This document shows positions 5,475 to 11,993 of a DNA stretch of 14,710 nucleotides, piece by piece (the first letter of the stretch is position 1; the number at the start of each line of letters is the position of its first letter). The notes under the pieces are model-generated. The model was given only the letters and a program-made list of their open reading frames with translations, did no database searches and was not told the DNA's origin. The translations under genes and the position numbers were made by a program. Source of the stretch: Pararhodospirillum photometricum DSM 122 (GTDB lineage: Bacteria > Pseudomonadota > Alphaproteobacteria > Rhodospirillales > Rhodospirillaceae); the NCBI RefSeq assembly GCF_000284415.1, contig NC_017059.1:154339-169048 (forward strand), written 5' to 3'.

Positions 5475-6059
5475 ATGCGGCGCGTCTCGCAGGCTGAGTT
5501 TGCCCGGCTGCACGGGGTGTCCAGAAAGACCGTCACCCTCTGGAAAACGGCGGGATATCTGGCGGTTAGCGAGGGTCAGGTTGACATTGAGGCGTCTGAC
5601 AAAGCCCTCGCCGAGCGCCGACTGGGGAGGTTCAAGGATGTTACCGCCCCCGTTACCCCTGGTAACGCTTCGCCTCATGTTACCAGGGCGGTCGAGCCTG
5701 ATCTTGACGACCTGGAGCGGCAGGCCGACGCCTTCATCGAGAGGGTCCTGGCCGGCGACTTTGCGACCCTAGCCGAGGCCGAGCGTGTCAAGGAGAACGC
5801 CCTGGCGGTGAAAAACCTCCTGGCTGTCCGGCAACAGGCCGGCGCCTTGGTTGAGGTTGAGGTAGCCGAGCGACTGTTTTTTGAGGCGTCCCGCGCCGCC
5901 AGGGATGCTTGGCTCAACTGGCCGTCTCGCGTGGCCCCCCTTGTTGGAGCGTCCCTTGGCGTCGAGGCCGATAAAGTGACCGAGGTCCTGACGGCTCATG
6001 TCCACGCCCACCTCAGTGACCTCGGGGAGCCGGAAGCGGACTTCCACCCCGAAGGCTGA
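5475..6059 (+). CDS. Phage terminase small subunit (Nu1-like)
   Basis: A 194-residue protein. The N-terminus is a winged helix-turn-helix of the Nu1/MerR-like type (VSQAEFARLHGVSRKTVTLW KTAGYL), which in lambda gpNu1 binds the packaging site. A helical middle follows (DDLERQADAFIERVLAGDF, then a long amphipathic helix rich in E, R and A) for oligomerisation and contact with the large subunit. The C-terminus includes AARDAWLNWPSRVAPLVGA, typical of this group. The ATG at 5475 follows GCAGGG; the same bases form GGTAAC (5467-5472), matching the repeats inside the gene. The large-subunit ATG lies 62 bases before this stop, indicating coupled translation. The product would recognise phage DNA and load the large terminase. 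Confidence 0.85.
   Translation: MRRVSQAEFARLHGVSRKTVTLWKTAGYLAVSEGQVDIEASDKALAERRLGRFKDVTAPVTPGNASPHVTRAVEPDLDDLERQADAFIERVLAGDFATLAEAERVKENALAVKNLLAVRQQAGALVEVEVAERLFFEASRAARDAWLNWPSRVAPLVGASLGVEADKVTEVLTAHVHAHLSDLGEPEADFHPEG
5639..5687 (+). promoter_or_regulatory. GTTACC inverted-repeat cluster inside terS, candidate packaging or operator site
   Basis: TGTTACC (5639-5645), CGTTACC (5651-5657), GGTAACG (5661-5667) and TGTTACC (5678-5684) lie within 46 bases. CGTTACC-CCT-GGTAACG is a perfect 7-bp inverted repeat with a 3-base centre. The same GGTAAC also pairs with the downstream copy as CCTGGTAAC (5658-5666) / GTTACCAGG (5679-5687), a 9-bp inverted repeat. Headful phages such as P22 carry pac inside their small terminase gene, and lambda cosB holds repeated gpNu1 sites, so terminase binding is the leading guess. 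Confidence 0.5.
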
Positions 6060-8052
6060 CCGCCTGACCCTGGCGGCTCGCAAAGGCTGGACGCCTCCTC
6101 CGCGGATCAGCGTCCCCGAATGGGCTGACCGATACCGGCGACTGGCAAAGGAGGCGGGTAGCACCTCGGGCCGGTGGCGCACCAGCACCGTGGAAGTGGC
6201 GCGAGGGCCAATGCTGGCCGTGACGGAGCCGGGAGTGCATGTCGTTACTGTGATGTGTTGCACCCAGCTCATGAAGACGGCCTTACTTGAGAACACCTTT
6301 GGCTACTTTGCTCATTTAGACCCGTGCCCAATTTTACTGGTCCAGCCGAAGGACGAGGCGGCCGAGCAGTTTTCCAAAGAGCGAATCACGCCCATGGTCA
6401 AGGCCACGCCCGTCCTTCGGGGGTTGGTGGGCACTGGGAAAACTCGCTCGGCGGAAGAGACGCTGTTGTACAAGGCGTTTCCCGGTGGGTTCCTGGCCCT
6501 GGTTGGTGCGGGATCGCCGGACAACCTAGCTCGTCGGCCGGTGCGTGTGACGCTGTTCGACGAGGTGGACAAGTACCCAGTTACTCGGGAGGGCGACCCC
6601 ATCGCCTTGGGCGAGGAGCGCACGGCCACTTTCGGCGTCAACTGGTTGTCGATCCGGGCTTGCTCTCCCACGGTCGAGGATGAGAGCCGGATTGCGGCAA
6701 AATATGCGGAGAGCGACCAGCGCCGGGCCTCGGTGGTCTGCCCTCACTGTGGGCATCGGCAGTTCCTTGATTTTTTTAAACATGTCGAGTGGGAGAAAAG
6801 TGAAACCGGCGACCACAGGCCAAAGACAGCCCGGATCTGTTGCGAGGCCTGCGGGTCGGTGTGGTCGGAAGGTGATCGCCTCAATGCCCTGACGACGACC
6901 CGCTGGCACCAGACGCGGCCCTTTGAGTGTTGCGGGCACCGGCATAGCCCGCTTGATGACTACGCCTGGGCGTGGCGGGACGGGGGTGCGGACCCCGTAA
7001 GCGCTATCTGGGACTGGTGGGAAGGCGATCGGTGGGCTGTCTACCGGGCGCGCTGCCCAATTTGCGGAGCCTGGGGCTTGGACAACGAGCACGCGGGCTT
7101 CCAGGCCAGCAAGCTGTACAGCCCCTGGCAGAAGGATCGCCCCCAGGACATCGCGGCCAAGTGGCTTGCGGCGAAGGACAGCGACGAAAAGAAACAGGCG
7201 TGGTGGAACACCCAATTGGGGTTGCCCTACCGGCCCAGGGTTGGGCGCGACATCAAGCCCCATGCCCTGATGGAGCGCCGAGAAGTCTGGCCCGGTGATG
7301 TGCCGGCAGGCGTGGCGGCGCTGACTGCCGGGGTGGACACGCAAGACAACCGCCTGGAGATCGAAGTCGTCGGCTGGGGGCGGGGGGAAGAGTCGTGGTC
7401 TGTCCACTACGAGGTTTTGGAGGGAGACCCGGGGCAGCCCGAAGTCTGGAGCCGCCTTGATGCCCTCCTGTCTCGCACATGGCTGCGAGCGGATGGTCGC
7501 CCGTTTGTGATTGCGGCGGCGTGCATCGACTCGGGTGGGCACCACACCCAGGATGTGTATCGCTTTTGCCGGGGCAAGCTGACGCGGCGGATCTGGGCGA
7601 TCAAGGGCGCGTCGGAGACCAGCGGCCTGCGCTCCCCGGTGTGGCCCACGTCTCGGGTGGCGAAAAAGAGATCGAAAGACAACAAGCCGGTCATCATCGG
7701 CACAAACGCAGCCAAAGACCGAATTTCGGACTGCCTGAGCATTGAGGCGCCCGGGCCGGGGTACATGCACTTCCCGGCTGAACGGGACGCCGGGTACTTC
7801 ACCCAACTGACCAGCGAGCGACTTGCCCTCAAGAGGGACGGGGGGAGGTCGCGCCGGGTGTGGGTGCCGAAGCAGGGCATGGCCCATGAGGCCCTGGACT
7901 GCCGAGTCTACGCCTACGCCGCGCTGTGGGGATTGATTATGCAGCACCGCCTGGATCTGGATCGCGAGGCCGTGAAGGTCGGAGCGGTAGACGCTCCTGT
8001 CGTGCGCATCGACACGTGGGAGGCGCGGCCTCCCAGACCCTCGGTTTGTTAG
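5998..8052 (+). CDS. Phage terminase large subunit, GpA family
   Basis: A 684-residue lambda GpA-type packaging ATPase/nuclease. The N-terminal segment has ISVPEWADRYRRLAKE and then GRWRTSTVEVARGPMLAV, typical of the family. The P-loop-like element is MCCTQLMKTALLENTFGY; its K-T is present but the usual G before the Lys is Met. Walker B is VTLFDEVDKYP near residue 185. A zinc-ribbon-like insertion (CPHCGH ... CCEACGSVW) follows, with a second pair in CPICGAWG. The nuclease acids are likely the Asp in TAGVDTQDNRLE (~445), CIDSGGHHTQ (~508) and HEALDCRVYAYAAL (~631). The ATG at 5998 lies inside terS. Length is normal, so the protein looks complete. The expected connector and portal genes do not follow: the next DNA is a decayed transposase. 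Confidence 0.95.
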   Translation: MSTPTSVTSGSRKRTSTPKADRLTLAARKGWTPPPRISVPEWADRYRRLAKEAGSTSGRWRTSTVEVARGPMLAVTEPGVHVVTVMCCTQLMKTALLENTFGYFAHLDPCPILLVQPKDEAAEQFSKERITPMVKATPVLRGLVGTGKTRSAEETLLYKAFPGGFLALVGAGSPDNLARRPVRVTLFDEVDKYPVTREGDPIALGEERTATFGVNWLSIRACSPTVEDESRIAAKYAESDQRRASVVCPHCGHRQFLDFFKHVEWEKSETGDHRPKTARICCEACGSVWSEGDRLNALTTTRWHQTRPFECCGHRHSPLDDYAWAWRDGGADPVSAIWDWWEGDRWAVYRARCPICGAWGLDNEHAGFQASKLYSPWQKDRPQDIAAKWLAAKDSDEKKQAWWNTQLGLPYRPRVGRDIKPHALMERREVWPGDVPAGVAALTAGVDTQDNRLEIEVVGWGRGEESWSVHYEVLEGDPGQPEVWSRLDALLSRTWLRADGRPFVIAAACIDSGGHHTQDVYRFCRGKLTRRIWAIKGASETSGLRSPVWPTSRVAKKRSKDNKPVIIGTNAAKDRISDCLSIEAPGPGYMHFPAERDAGYFTQLTSERLALKRDGGRSRRVWVPKQGMAHEALDCRVYAYAALWGLIMQHRLDLDREAVKVGAVDAPVVRIDTWEARPPRPSVC

Positions 8053-8192
8053 GGGGGGAGTATTCGGAAAGTGCGGTTGGAACTCCAATACAGAGCGCGG
8101 GAAATCGGACATGGCAGAGCCTCCGATGGCTCGATATTCATTATATGTTCTATTATACACTCACCATAAGCGCCCCGCACATCGTAGCCCCG
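8053..8192. other. Non-coding spacer after the large terminase
   Basis: No convincing gene is seen between the terminase stop and the first recognisable transposase residues. It begins with a G7 run (8054-8060) and includes an AT-rich patch around 8140-8160 (ATTATA and TATTATAC). No terminal inverted repeat or direct repeat could be matched by eye, so where the prophage stops and the insertion sequence begins is not resolved. Confidence 0.4.
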
Positions 8193-8508
8193 GAGGCAGG
8201 AATAAGCCACCGGCGGCTATTTCCATTCGTAAAGCGGGTTTTCGGCGATCTGGTTATCTGGGGGCTGCTACAGCTGCATCAATGCAAGCACTGGGGGCAT
8301 GGTACCTGAAGTTCGTCAGCTCTGACACCGCAAAGGCTTCGAGGTACTGCCCAAACGTTAGGTCGTGGAATGCACATTCGGCCAGCTCGGCCGACACCGC
8401 CGCCTCGCCAAGGATTTTGATAACCTGTCCCGGATGCCCCTAGCCTTCTTGCGCCTCACCGTAATCCGCCTCATGCTGCTCAGAATCGCAAGGCTGCGGA
8501 ACTCATAG
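8193..8508 (+). pseudogene. Decayed IS5-family (IS427-type) transposase, C-terminal remnant
   Basis: Three reading frames together spell the C-terminal third of an IS427-group transposase. First frame: RLFPFVKRVFGD (about 8214-8250). Next: GYLGAATAASMQALGAWYLK and SDTAK (about 8250-8335). Last: GFEVLPKR, a TAG at 8359-8361 where the family has Trp, then VVECTFGQLGRHRRLAKDFD and LAFLRL...IRLMLLRIARL, ending at TAG 8506-8508. Each frame change fits a single-base deletion, and the nonsense codon fits TGG to TAG. The catalytic Glu of VVERTF-type motifs is still readable as VVECTF. The N-terminal two thirds, with the first DDE aspartates, are missing. It is non-functional and old, and marks a site where prophage DNA was lost. 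Confidence 0.8.
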
Positions 8509-8703
8509 GGAACTTAGCGGACGGGACTTTTGGAGCGATTAAGCTGAGAAGACAAGGCAATAGGCAATGAGGGCTGAAGGGGCCCGCTTGTGGATATTTT
8601 TAATTAGAGAGGAAAAGTTTAAATTTATACTCAAAGCTTTGCCTCGAACAGGTGTTTTTATAATTTTTTTGTTCGCCAAACTGCCTTGGGCGATGTCAAA
8701 ATA
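8509..8703. other. AT-rich spacer between the IS remnant and rloB
   Basis: This 195-base stretch shifts from GC-rich to AT-rich at about 8590 (TATTTTTAATTAGAG and TATAATTTTTTTG), marking the start of the low-GC island that carries the defence operon. I see no coding frame with family resemblance. A T7 run sits at 8663-8671, but on the strand that would terminate the minus-strand operon it is an A-run, so it is not a terminator for rloB. Confidence 0.5.
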
Positions 8704-9315
8704 TTACAGGGGGTCTATATTGCGGATGTGGCGCGTTAGCAGATATACTGAGGTACGGGGTGACTCAGCGCCGTCCTCGCGGCGCCTAGCCTCCATCGCT
8801 TCTGCGCGTCTTTCGGCATCCTCAACCTTTGGAAGCAATGTGGACAGCTCCGGTACTTTGTGAGAGCTGGATTTATACCCAGGACATATGCTTTCGCATT
8901 TTTTCTGTATCCCAAATCGATCGTCTCCAGCATCAAAATCTTTAAAGTGTAAAATTAGCCACAACTCAAAGCAAGGATTAGAGTATCCTACATAGATATT
9001 ATTTTGGGCACACATTTGAAGGGCTTCGCTAATATTTGGGTGTTCGTCTCGGTCAAAAACAACCCAAACCACGTCGGAATCCCCAAACTCTTTTTTATAT
9101 TTTTTTGTAGAAATATATTTAATTTTCTCCTGGGCATGCCTCGCGATTGTGAGAGGCACCCCAGCCGCAGCTATGCAAATTACCTCTACAGCGACGTCCC
9201 CTACGTGGTGAGCGTAGGCCTCAAAATACAGAGGCTCTGTATTTCTTCCTTCAGAAAATATATAGATCTTTCTTTTTTTATTTATTACTCCTACTAAGCG
9301 AGTTATTTTTTTCAT
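8704..9315 (-). CDS. rloB: RloB family TOPRIM-like protein of an AbiL/RloAB-type defence pair
   Basis: A 203-residue protein; the ATG at 9315 is preferred over the TTG one codon upstream. It shows the three RloB blocks: IYIFSEGRNTEPLYFEAY (residues 17-34, with Glu22 as the TOPRIM-like acid), VVWVVFDRDEHPN (82-94, with the D-x-D of Asp88/Asp90) and SNPCFELWLILHF (112-124). The fold belongs to the TOPRIM group used by OLD-type nucleases, DUF4435 and PARIS AriB, and it probably cleaves nucleic acid when released or activated by its ATPase partner. It lies 32 bases after the RloA-like gene on the same strand, as in AbiLi/AbiLii and RloAB operons. The AT-rich sequence contrasts with the GC-rich flanks, indicating horizontal transfer. 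The tail (residues 150-203) is charged and helical. All key motifs are intact. Confidence 0.9.
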   Translation of the reverse strand: MKKITRLVGVINKKRKIYIFSEGRNTEPLYFEAYAHHVGDVAVEVICIAAAGVPLTIARHAQEKIKYISTKKYKKEFGDSDVVWVVFDRDEHPNISEALQMCAQNNIYVGYSNPCFELWLILHFKDFDAGDDRFGIQKKCESICPGYKSSSHKVPELSTLLPKVEDAERRAEAMEARRREDGAESPRTSVYLLTRHIRNIDPL

Positions 9316-9347
9316 CAATTAAATCTTCATAAGAATTTTCGTGAGTT

Positions 9348-10631
9348 TTATTCTTCAATGTTCTTGATGTAGCGCTCAACAAAACTTGAGCTAGGCGGCA
9401 CCGCTCCATAGCGACCTTGTAGGTATTGTCGCTCAAACCCTTCATCTTTTCTACTGTTAATCTCGACAAGAGAATAATAAGATGATGAACCGCTCCTGTC
9501 CTTTTGGGAGAACCAAATCTCGTCGCGGCGTAAGACGTTCGGGTCCAGTAGGTTTGTGTCGTGGGTTGTCGCGATCAACTGGGCATTGCCGCGGTTGTAA
9601 GTGTGATCAAGGAATAGCTTAACTATAGATTTGACCGCATGAGTATGTAGACTTGCATCAATTTCATCAACAACCATAATACACCCCTTATCCAGGGAAG
9701 AAAAAATATAGTTCATCATGATGAGGAGGCGTCGTGTCCCAGCGCTTTCTGCATCACTAGGAAAATATACAAGATCACCATCGTAATCGACATGACCTAG
9801 TTGAATTTCATACTCCCTGTCGTCAACGGCAGGCGCGTCGATCTCTGATTCATCGTTGGCGTATGAAGATACAACCTTTATCACATCTGCTATCATATTC
9901 CTTTGTTTCTCAGGAATCTCTGACGTTACTTGCTTGTAATCGCAAATTCCTGTCCCAATTGCCTTTAGAAAAGCAATTGAGCGATGATCGATTTCATTGT
10001 CTTTGAATGTTATGTTTAAAAGGCCGGAGTGTACGGTGATGTCGCTAAGGGCAATGATGTTTTTAAAAAACTCAACAACGGGTTTTAGCTCCGGATGATC
10101 GACATGAGCAGCGATCGACATGAAAAGAACGTTTGGGCGCAAAAAACTCCCCAGAGTTTTCTTTGAACCTCGCATTAAAGCTCCAAATTCAATAGAACCT
10201 TCTCTTCTATCAAATATCTTTCTTCTCCGCTCCTTCGGATACGAAAATAGATATTCTGATATAATTTTGTCGTCATCATAGCTAAATCCGTAATCATATC
10301 TAATACCGCCCTCCAAAAAGACAATTTCGAATTCTGTTGGAGCCTGTTTTGCCATTTTATTTAAGTCAAAAGGCTTCCGTCTTAATGATTTTTCCCTTGT
10401 TGGATGTACCAAAAAGATCGAGTCCCGCATTCGGACAAGAGCGTCCAGGAGATTGGTCTTCCCAGATGCGTTCGGACCATAGATGATCGCACACGGCAGG
10501 ACCCCATTTGTTAATCCTGGCGCAGAAACATCTGCCGGTGCGTGTGCTCCTTTTGTGTTGGAGCCAACCATTGAAAGGGTTTGCTTGCCCCATATCGACT
10601 TGTAGTTGGAAACACTGAATGTAAGCAGCAT
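9348..10631 (-). CDS. rloA: RloA/AbiLi-like AAA (AAA_15/AAA_21) ATPase of the defence pair
   Basis: A 427-residue ABC-like ATPase from ATG 10631, where the family's N-terminus begins (MLLTFSVSNYKSI); AGGAAAGG lies about seven bases upstream. The frame stays open for 47 more codons to 10772, but that segment lacks family resemblance and covers the promoter. Walker A is GPNASGKT (52-59). A signature-like SAGTRRLL is at 296-303, Walker B is CIMVVDEID (Asp322, Glu323), and a switch His is in IATTHDTNLLD (His357). The C-terminal YLQGRYGAVP (403-412) is typical of RloA-like proteins paired with RloB. It is thought to sense infection and license its TOPRIM partner, as AriA does in PARIS. It forms an operon with rloB. 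All ATPase motifs are intact. Confidence 0.92.
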   Translation of the reverse strand: MLLTFSVSNYKSIWGKQTLSMVGSNTKGAHAPADVSAPGLTNGVLPCAIIYGPNASGKTNLLDALVRMRDSIFLVHPTREKSLRRKPFDLNKMAKQAPTEFEIVFLEGGIRYDYGFSYDDDKIISEYLFSYPKERRRKIFDRREGSIEFGALMRGSKKTLGSFLRPNVLFMSIAAHVDHPELKPVVEFFKNIIALSDITVHSGLLNITFKDNEIDHRSIAFLKAIGTGICDYKQVTSEIPEKQRNMIADVIKVVSSYANDESEIDAPAVDDREYEIQLGHVDYDGDLVYFPSDAESAGTRRLLIMMNYIFSSLDKGCIMVVDEIDASLHTHAVKSIVKLFLDHTYNRGNAQLIATTHDTNLLDPNVLRRDEIWFSQKDRSGSSSYYSLVEINSRKDEGFERQYLQGRYGAVPPSSSFVERYIKNIEE

Positions 10632-10680
10632 ACGAAGGCCTTTCCTGCGCAGAAGCGCATTAAGCAGCTCTTTATGCGGA

Positions 10681-10694
10681 TTTTTCGCGAAAAA
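10681..10694. promoter_or_regulatory. Perfect 14-bp palindrome in the rloA leader, possible operator
   Basis: TTTTTCGCGAAAAA is perfectly self-complementary. It begins about four bases after the predicted transcription start of the rloA promoter and about 50 bases before the rloA start codon. A dimeric repressor bound there would block early elongation; alternatively it is chance or a weak hairpin. No regulator gene is adjacent. Confidence 0.45.
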
Positions 10695-10704
10695 GCCGTC
10701 GAAA

Positions 10705-10733
10705 ATGATATCCTTGTATCTCTTCCTCGTCAA
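10705..10733 (-). promoter_or_regulatory. Sigma-70-type promoter for rloA-rloB
   Basis: Read on the minus strand, TTGACG (10733-10728) and TATCAT (10710-10705) are separated by exactly 17 bases, five of six and four to five of six matches to the -35 and -10 consensus. Transcription would start near 10698, giving a leader of about 67 bases. CAGACCGGTCTG (10740-10751), a perfect 12-bp palindrome, sits just upstream of the -35 box. Confidence 0.6.
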
Positions 10734-10783
10734 CAATTGCAGACCGGTCTGTCGCTCTAAGCGCGTTGACATTCATTTTCCAG

Positions 10784-10931
10784 ATGAATGCGTTGACGAG
10801 GCTGAGGATGGGCAAGTGAACCAATACCTTGCGCATGAAGTAGACGCGGTACCGCTGCCAAGTGAACTATTGGCCGGATCGATCAGCCCCTCGCGCAGCC
10901 GAGCGCCATCTGCTACAGCCGCGTCGGTGAC
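10784..10931 (-). pseudogene. Probable second IS5-family transposase remnant (different subgroup)
   Basis: On the minus strand, 10931-10863 encode VTDAAVADGARLREGLIDP followed by ANSS. This resembles the IS5-group segment ending in D-G-x-x-L...L-I-D-P-x-N-T that precedes VWADTAYRS. Further downstream, in another frame, RQRIHLEN (near 10790) resembles the family's SRIHRRK block. The catalytic DTAYRS motif is scrambled, and no frame is open across the element. If right, it is a short decayed piece unlike the IS427-type remnant at 8193-8508. The rest of 10632-11000 shows no recognisable gene. Confidence is limited because only one good block supports it. Confidence 0.4.
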
Positions 10932-11000
10932 GAGCGTGTTGCTTTGGCGCGCCGCCGACACCAGCGTCGTGTCTCCGACGGCCGAGACACAGCGCTTCAC

Positions 11001-11056
11001 GCTCACCCCAACCAACGGGGGTTCCAAGGGGGCCCCCGGCCCCCTTGGCCTTTCCC
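11001..11056 (-). repeat. Copy A of a 3'-flanking hairpin repeat
   Basis: This segment carries a perfect inverted repeat with 11-bp arms, CCAAGGGGGCC (11024-11034) and GGCCCCCTTGG (11038-11048), around CCC. It closely matches the sequence at 11935-11993, including the flanking CGGGGGTTCC and CACCCCAACC. It lies 3' of the minus-strand methyltransferase, after a purine-rich stretch on that strand, so it may act as an RNA 3'-end stem. There is no U-run on the minus strand, so a classical terminator is not supported. Confidence 0.7.
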
Positions 11057-11087
11057 TTCTTCTTCCCCCCTTTCCCGCCCCCCCGGG

Positions 11088-11834
11088 TCAGCGTGCCACG
11101 AGGGCGAAGACGCCCCAGCCCAGGTAGTCCCGGGTATAGGTGGCGTAGCGGATGGGTTCGGCGGTGAGGTGGGTGCGCACGTCGGGGGCAAAGGGGTCGT
11201 CGGGATGGGAGTCAAGCCAGCGACGCAGGGTCAGCCATTTGGCGGCTTCGTAGCGATCCCAACCGTCTTGGTCGGCCAGAACCATTTCGACGACGTCGTA
11301 GCCCTGATCTTGGAAAGAGGCGAGCAGAGCGGGCAGCGGGAGGAAGTCGGCGATGGCGGAGGCGAGACAGCCCTGGGCGATGTGTTCCGTCGGAGGGAGC
11401 TGGCGCCAGTAGGGTTCACCGATGAGGGGAAGACCACCGGGGCGCAGACTCTGGGCCAAAAGCCCCAGGGTCCCGGCGACGCCTCCCCCGATCCAGGTGG
11501 CTCCGACACAAGCGGCCAGGGCGACCTTTTCGTCGGAGACGTAACCAGCGGCGTCGCCATGAAGAAACTCGACACGATCGGCGACGCCGAGGTCGAGGGC
11601 CCGACGCTTGGCTTGCTCGGTGAAGAGCGGACTCAGGTCGATCCCGGTGCCGACGATACCGTGATCGCGGGCCCAGGTACAGAGCATCTCCCCGGAGCCG
11701 CTGCCGAGATCGAGAACCCGGGCGCCGACGTCGAGACGCAAGGCCGCGCCAAGGGTAGCCAGCTTGTCGGGAGTGATGGGGTTGTGAATGCGGTGAGCGC
11801 TTTCACTGAGGGTGAAAATCCGCGGGATGTCCAC
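11088..11834 (-). CDS. Class I SAM-dependent methyltransferase
   Basis: A 248-residue protein from a GTG at 11834; AAGGA lies about 11 bases upstream, so the ribosome site is only fair, and no closer ATG is available. Motif I is VLDLGSGSG (residues 40-48), motif II ends in GIDLS with Asp66, and FLHGDAAG supplies the next SAM-contacting acid. LRPGGLPLIGEPYW is the post-III strand and turn. The N-terminal HRIHNPITPDKLATLG segment and C-terminal helical half suit a small-molecule methyltransferase of the Methyltransf_11/25 group. The substrate cannot be deduced. It is host-like in GC content and complete. The downstream side carries copy A of the hairpin repeat; the upstream gap to ecm holds copy B. 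Confidence 0.88.
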   Translation of the reverse strand: MDIPRIFTLSESAHRIHNPITPDKLATLGAALRLDVGARVLDLGSGSGEMLCTWARDHGIVGTGIDLSPLFTEQAKRRALDLGVADRVEFLHGDAAGYVSDEKVALAACVGATWIGGGVAGTLGLLAQSLRPGGLPLIGEPYWRQLPPTEHIAQGCLASAIADFLPLPALLASFQDQGYDVVEMVLADQDGWDRYEAAKWLTLRRWLDSHPDDPFAPDVRTHLTAEPIRYATYTRDYLGWGVFALVAR

Positions 11835-11934
11835 GATCTCAACGATCCTTGTCTCAGGAAAAAACAGTCGAGCCCTGCACCGACAGGACAGGCGATGACA
11901 CCGCCTTAAGCCAGACTACCCCGCCCCCCCAACC

Positions 11935-11993
11935 GCTCCACCCCAACCGACCGGGGGTTCCGAACGGGGGCCCCCGGCCCCCCTTGCCTTCCC
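11935..11993 (-). repeat. Copy B of the 3'-flanking hairpin repeat
   Basis: Aligns with 11001-11056 over nearly its whole length: CTCCACCCCAACCGACC, then GGGGGTTCCGAAC, then GGGGGCC-CCC-GGCCCCC (11966-11982) and CTTGCCTTCCC. Insertions of one to three bases reduce the outer stem of copy A, leaving a 7-bp core. It lies 3' of ecm on the minus strand, beyond the tandem purine tract. Confidence 0.7.

Noticed and set aside
6526..8160. A 544-codon minus-strand frame
   Set aside because: It is antisense to the large terminase, whose motifs are all in the + frame. It has a shadow-ORF composition rich in Pro, Arg and His.
8655..8680. T-rich run considered as the rloB terminator
   Set aside because: On the minus strand it is an A-run, and the nearby stem (CGCC.AA/TT.GGCG) has a mismatch and no U-tract after it.
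10632..10772. A 47-codon N-terminal extension of the RloA-like ATPase
   Set aside because: The family begins at the MLLTFSVSNYKS segment encoded from 10631. The extension overlaps the promoter and palindrome and has no family resemblance.
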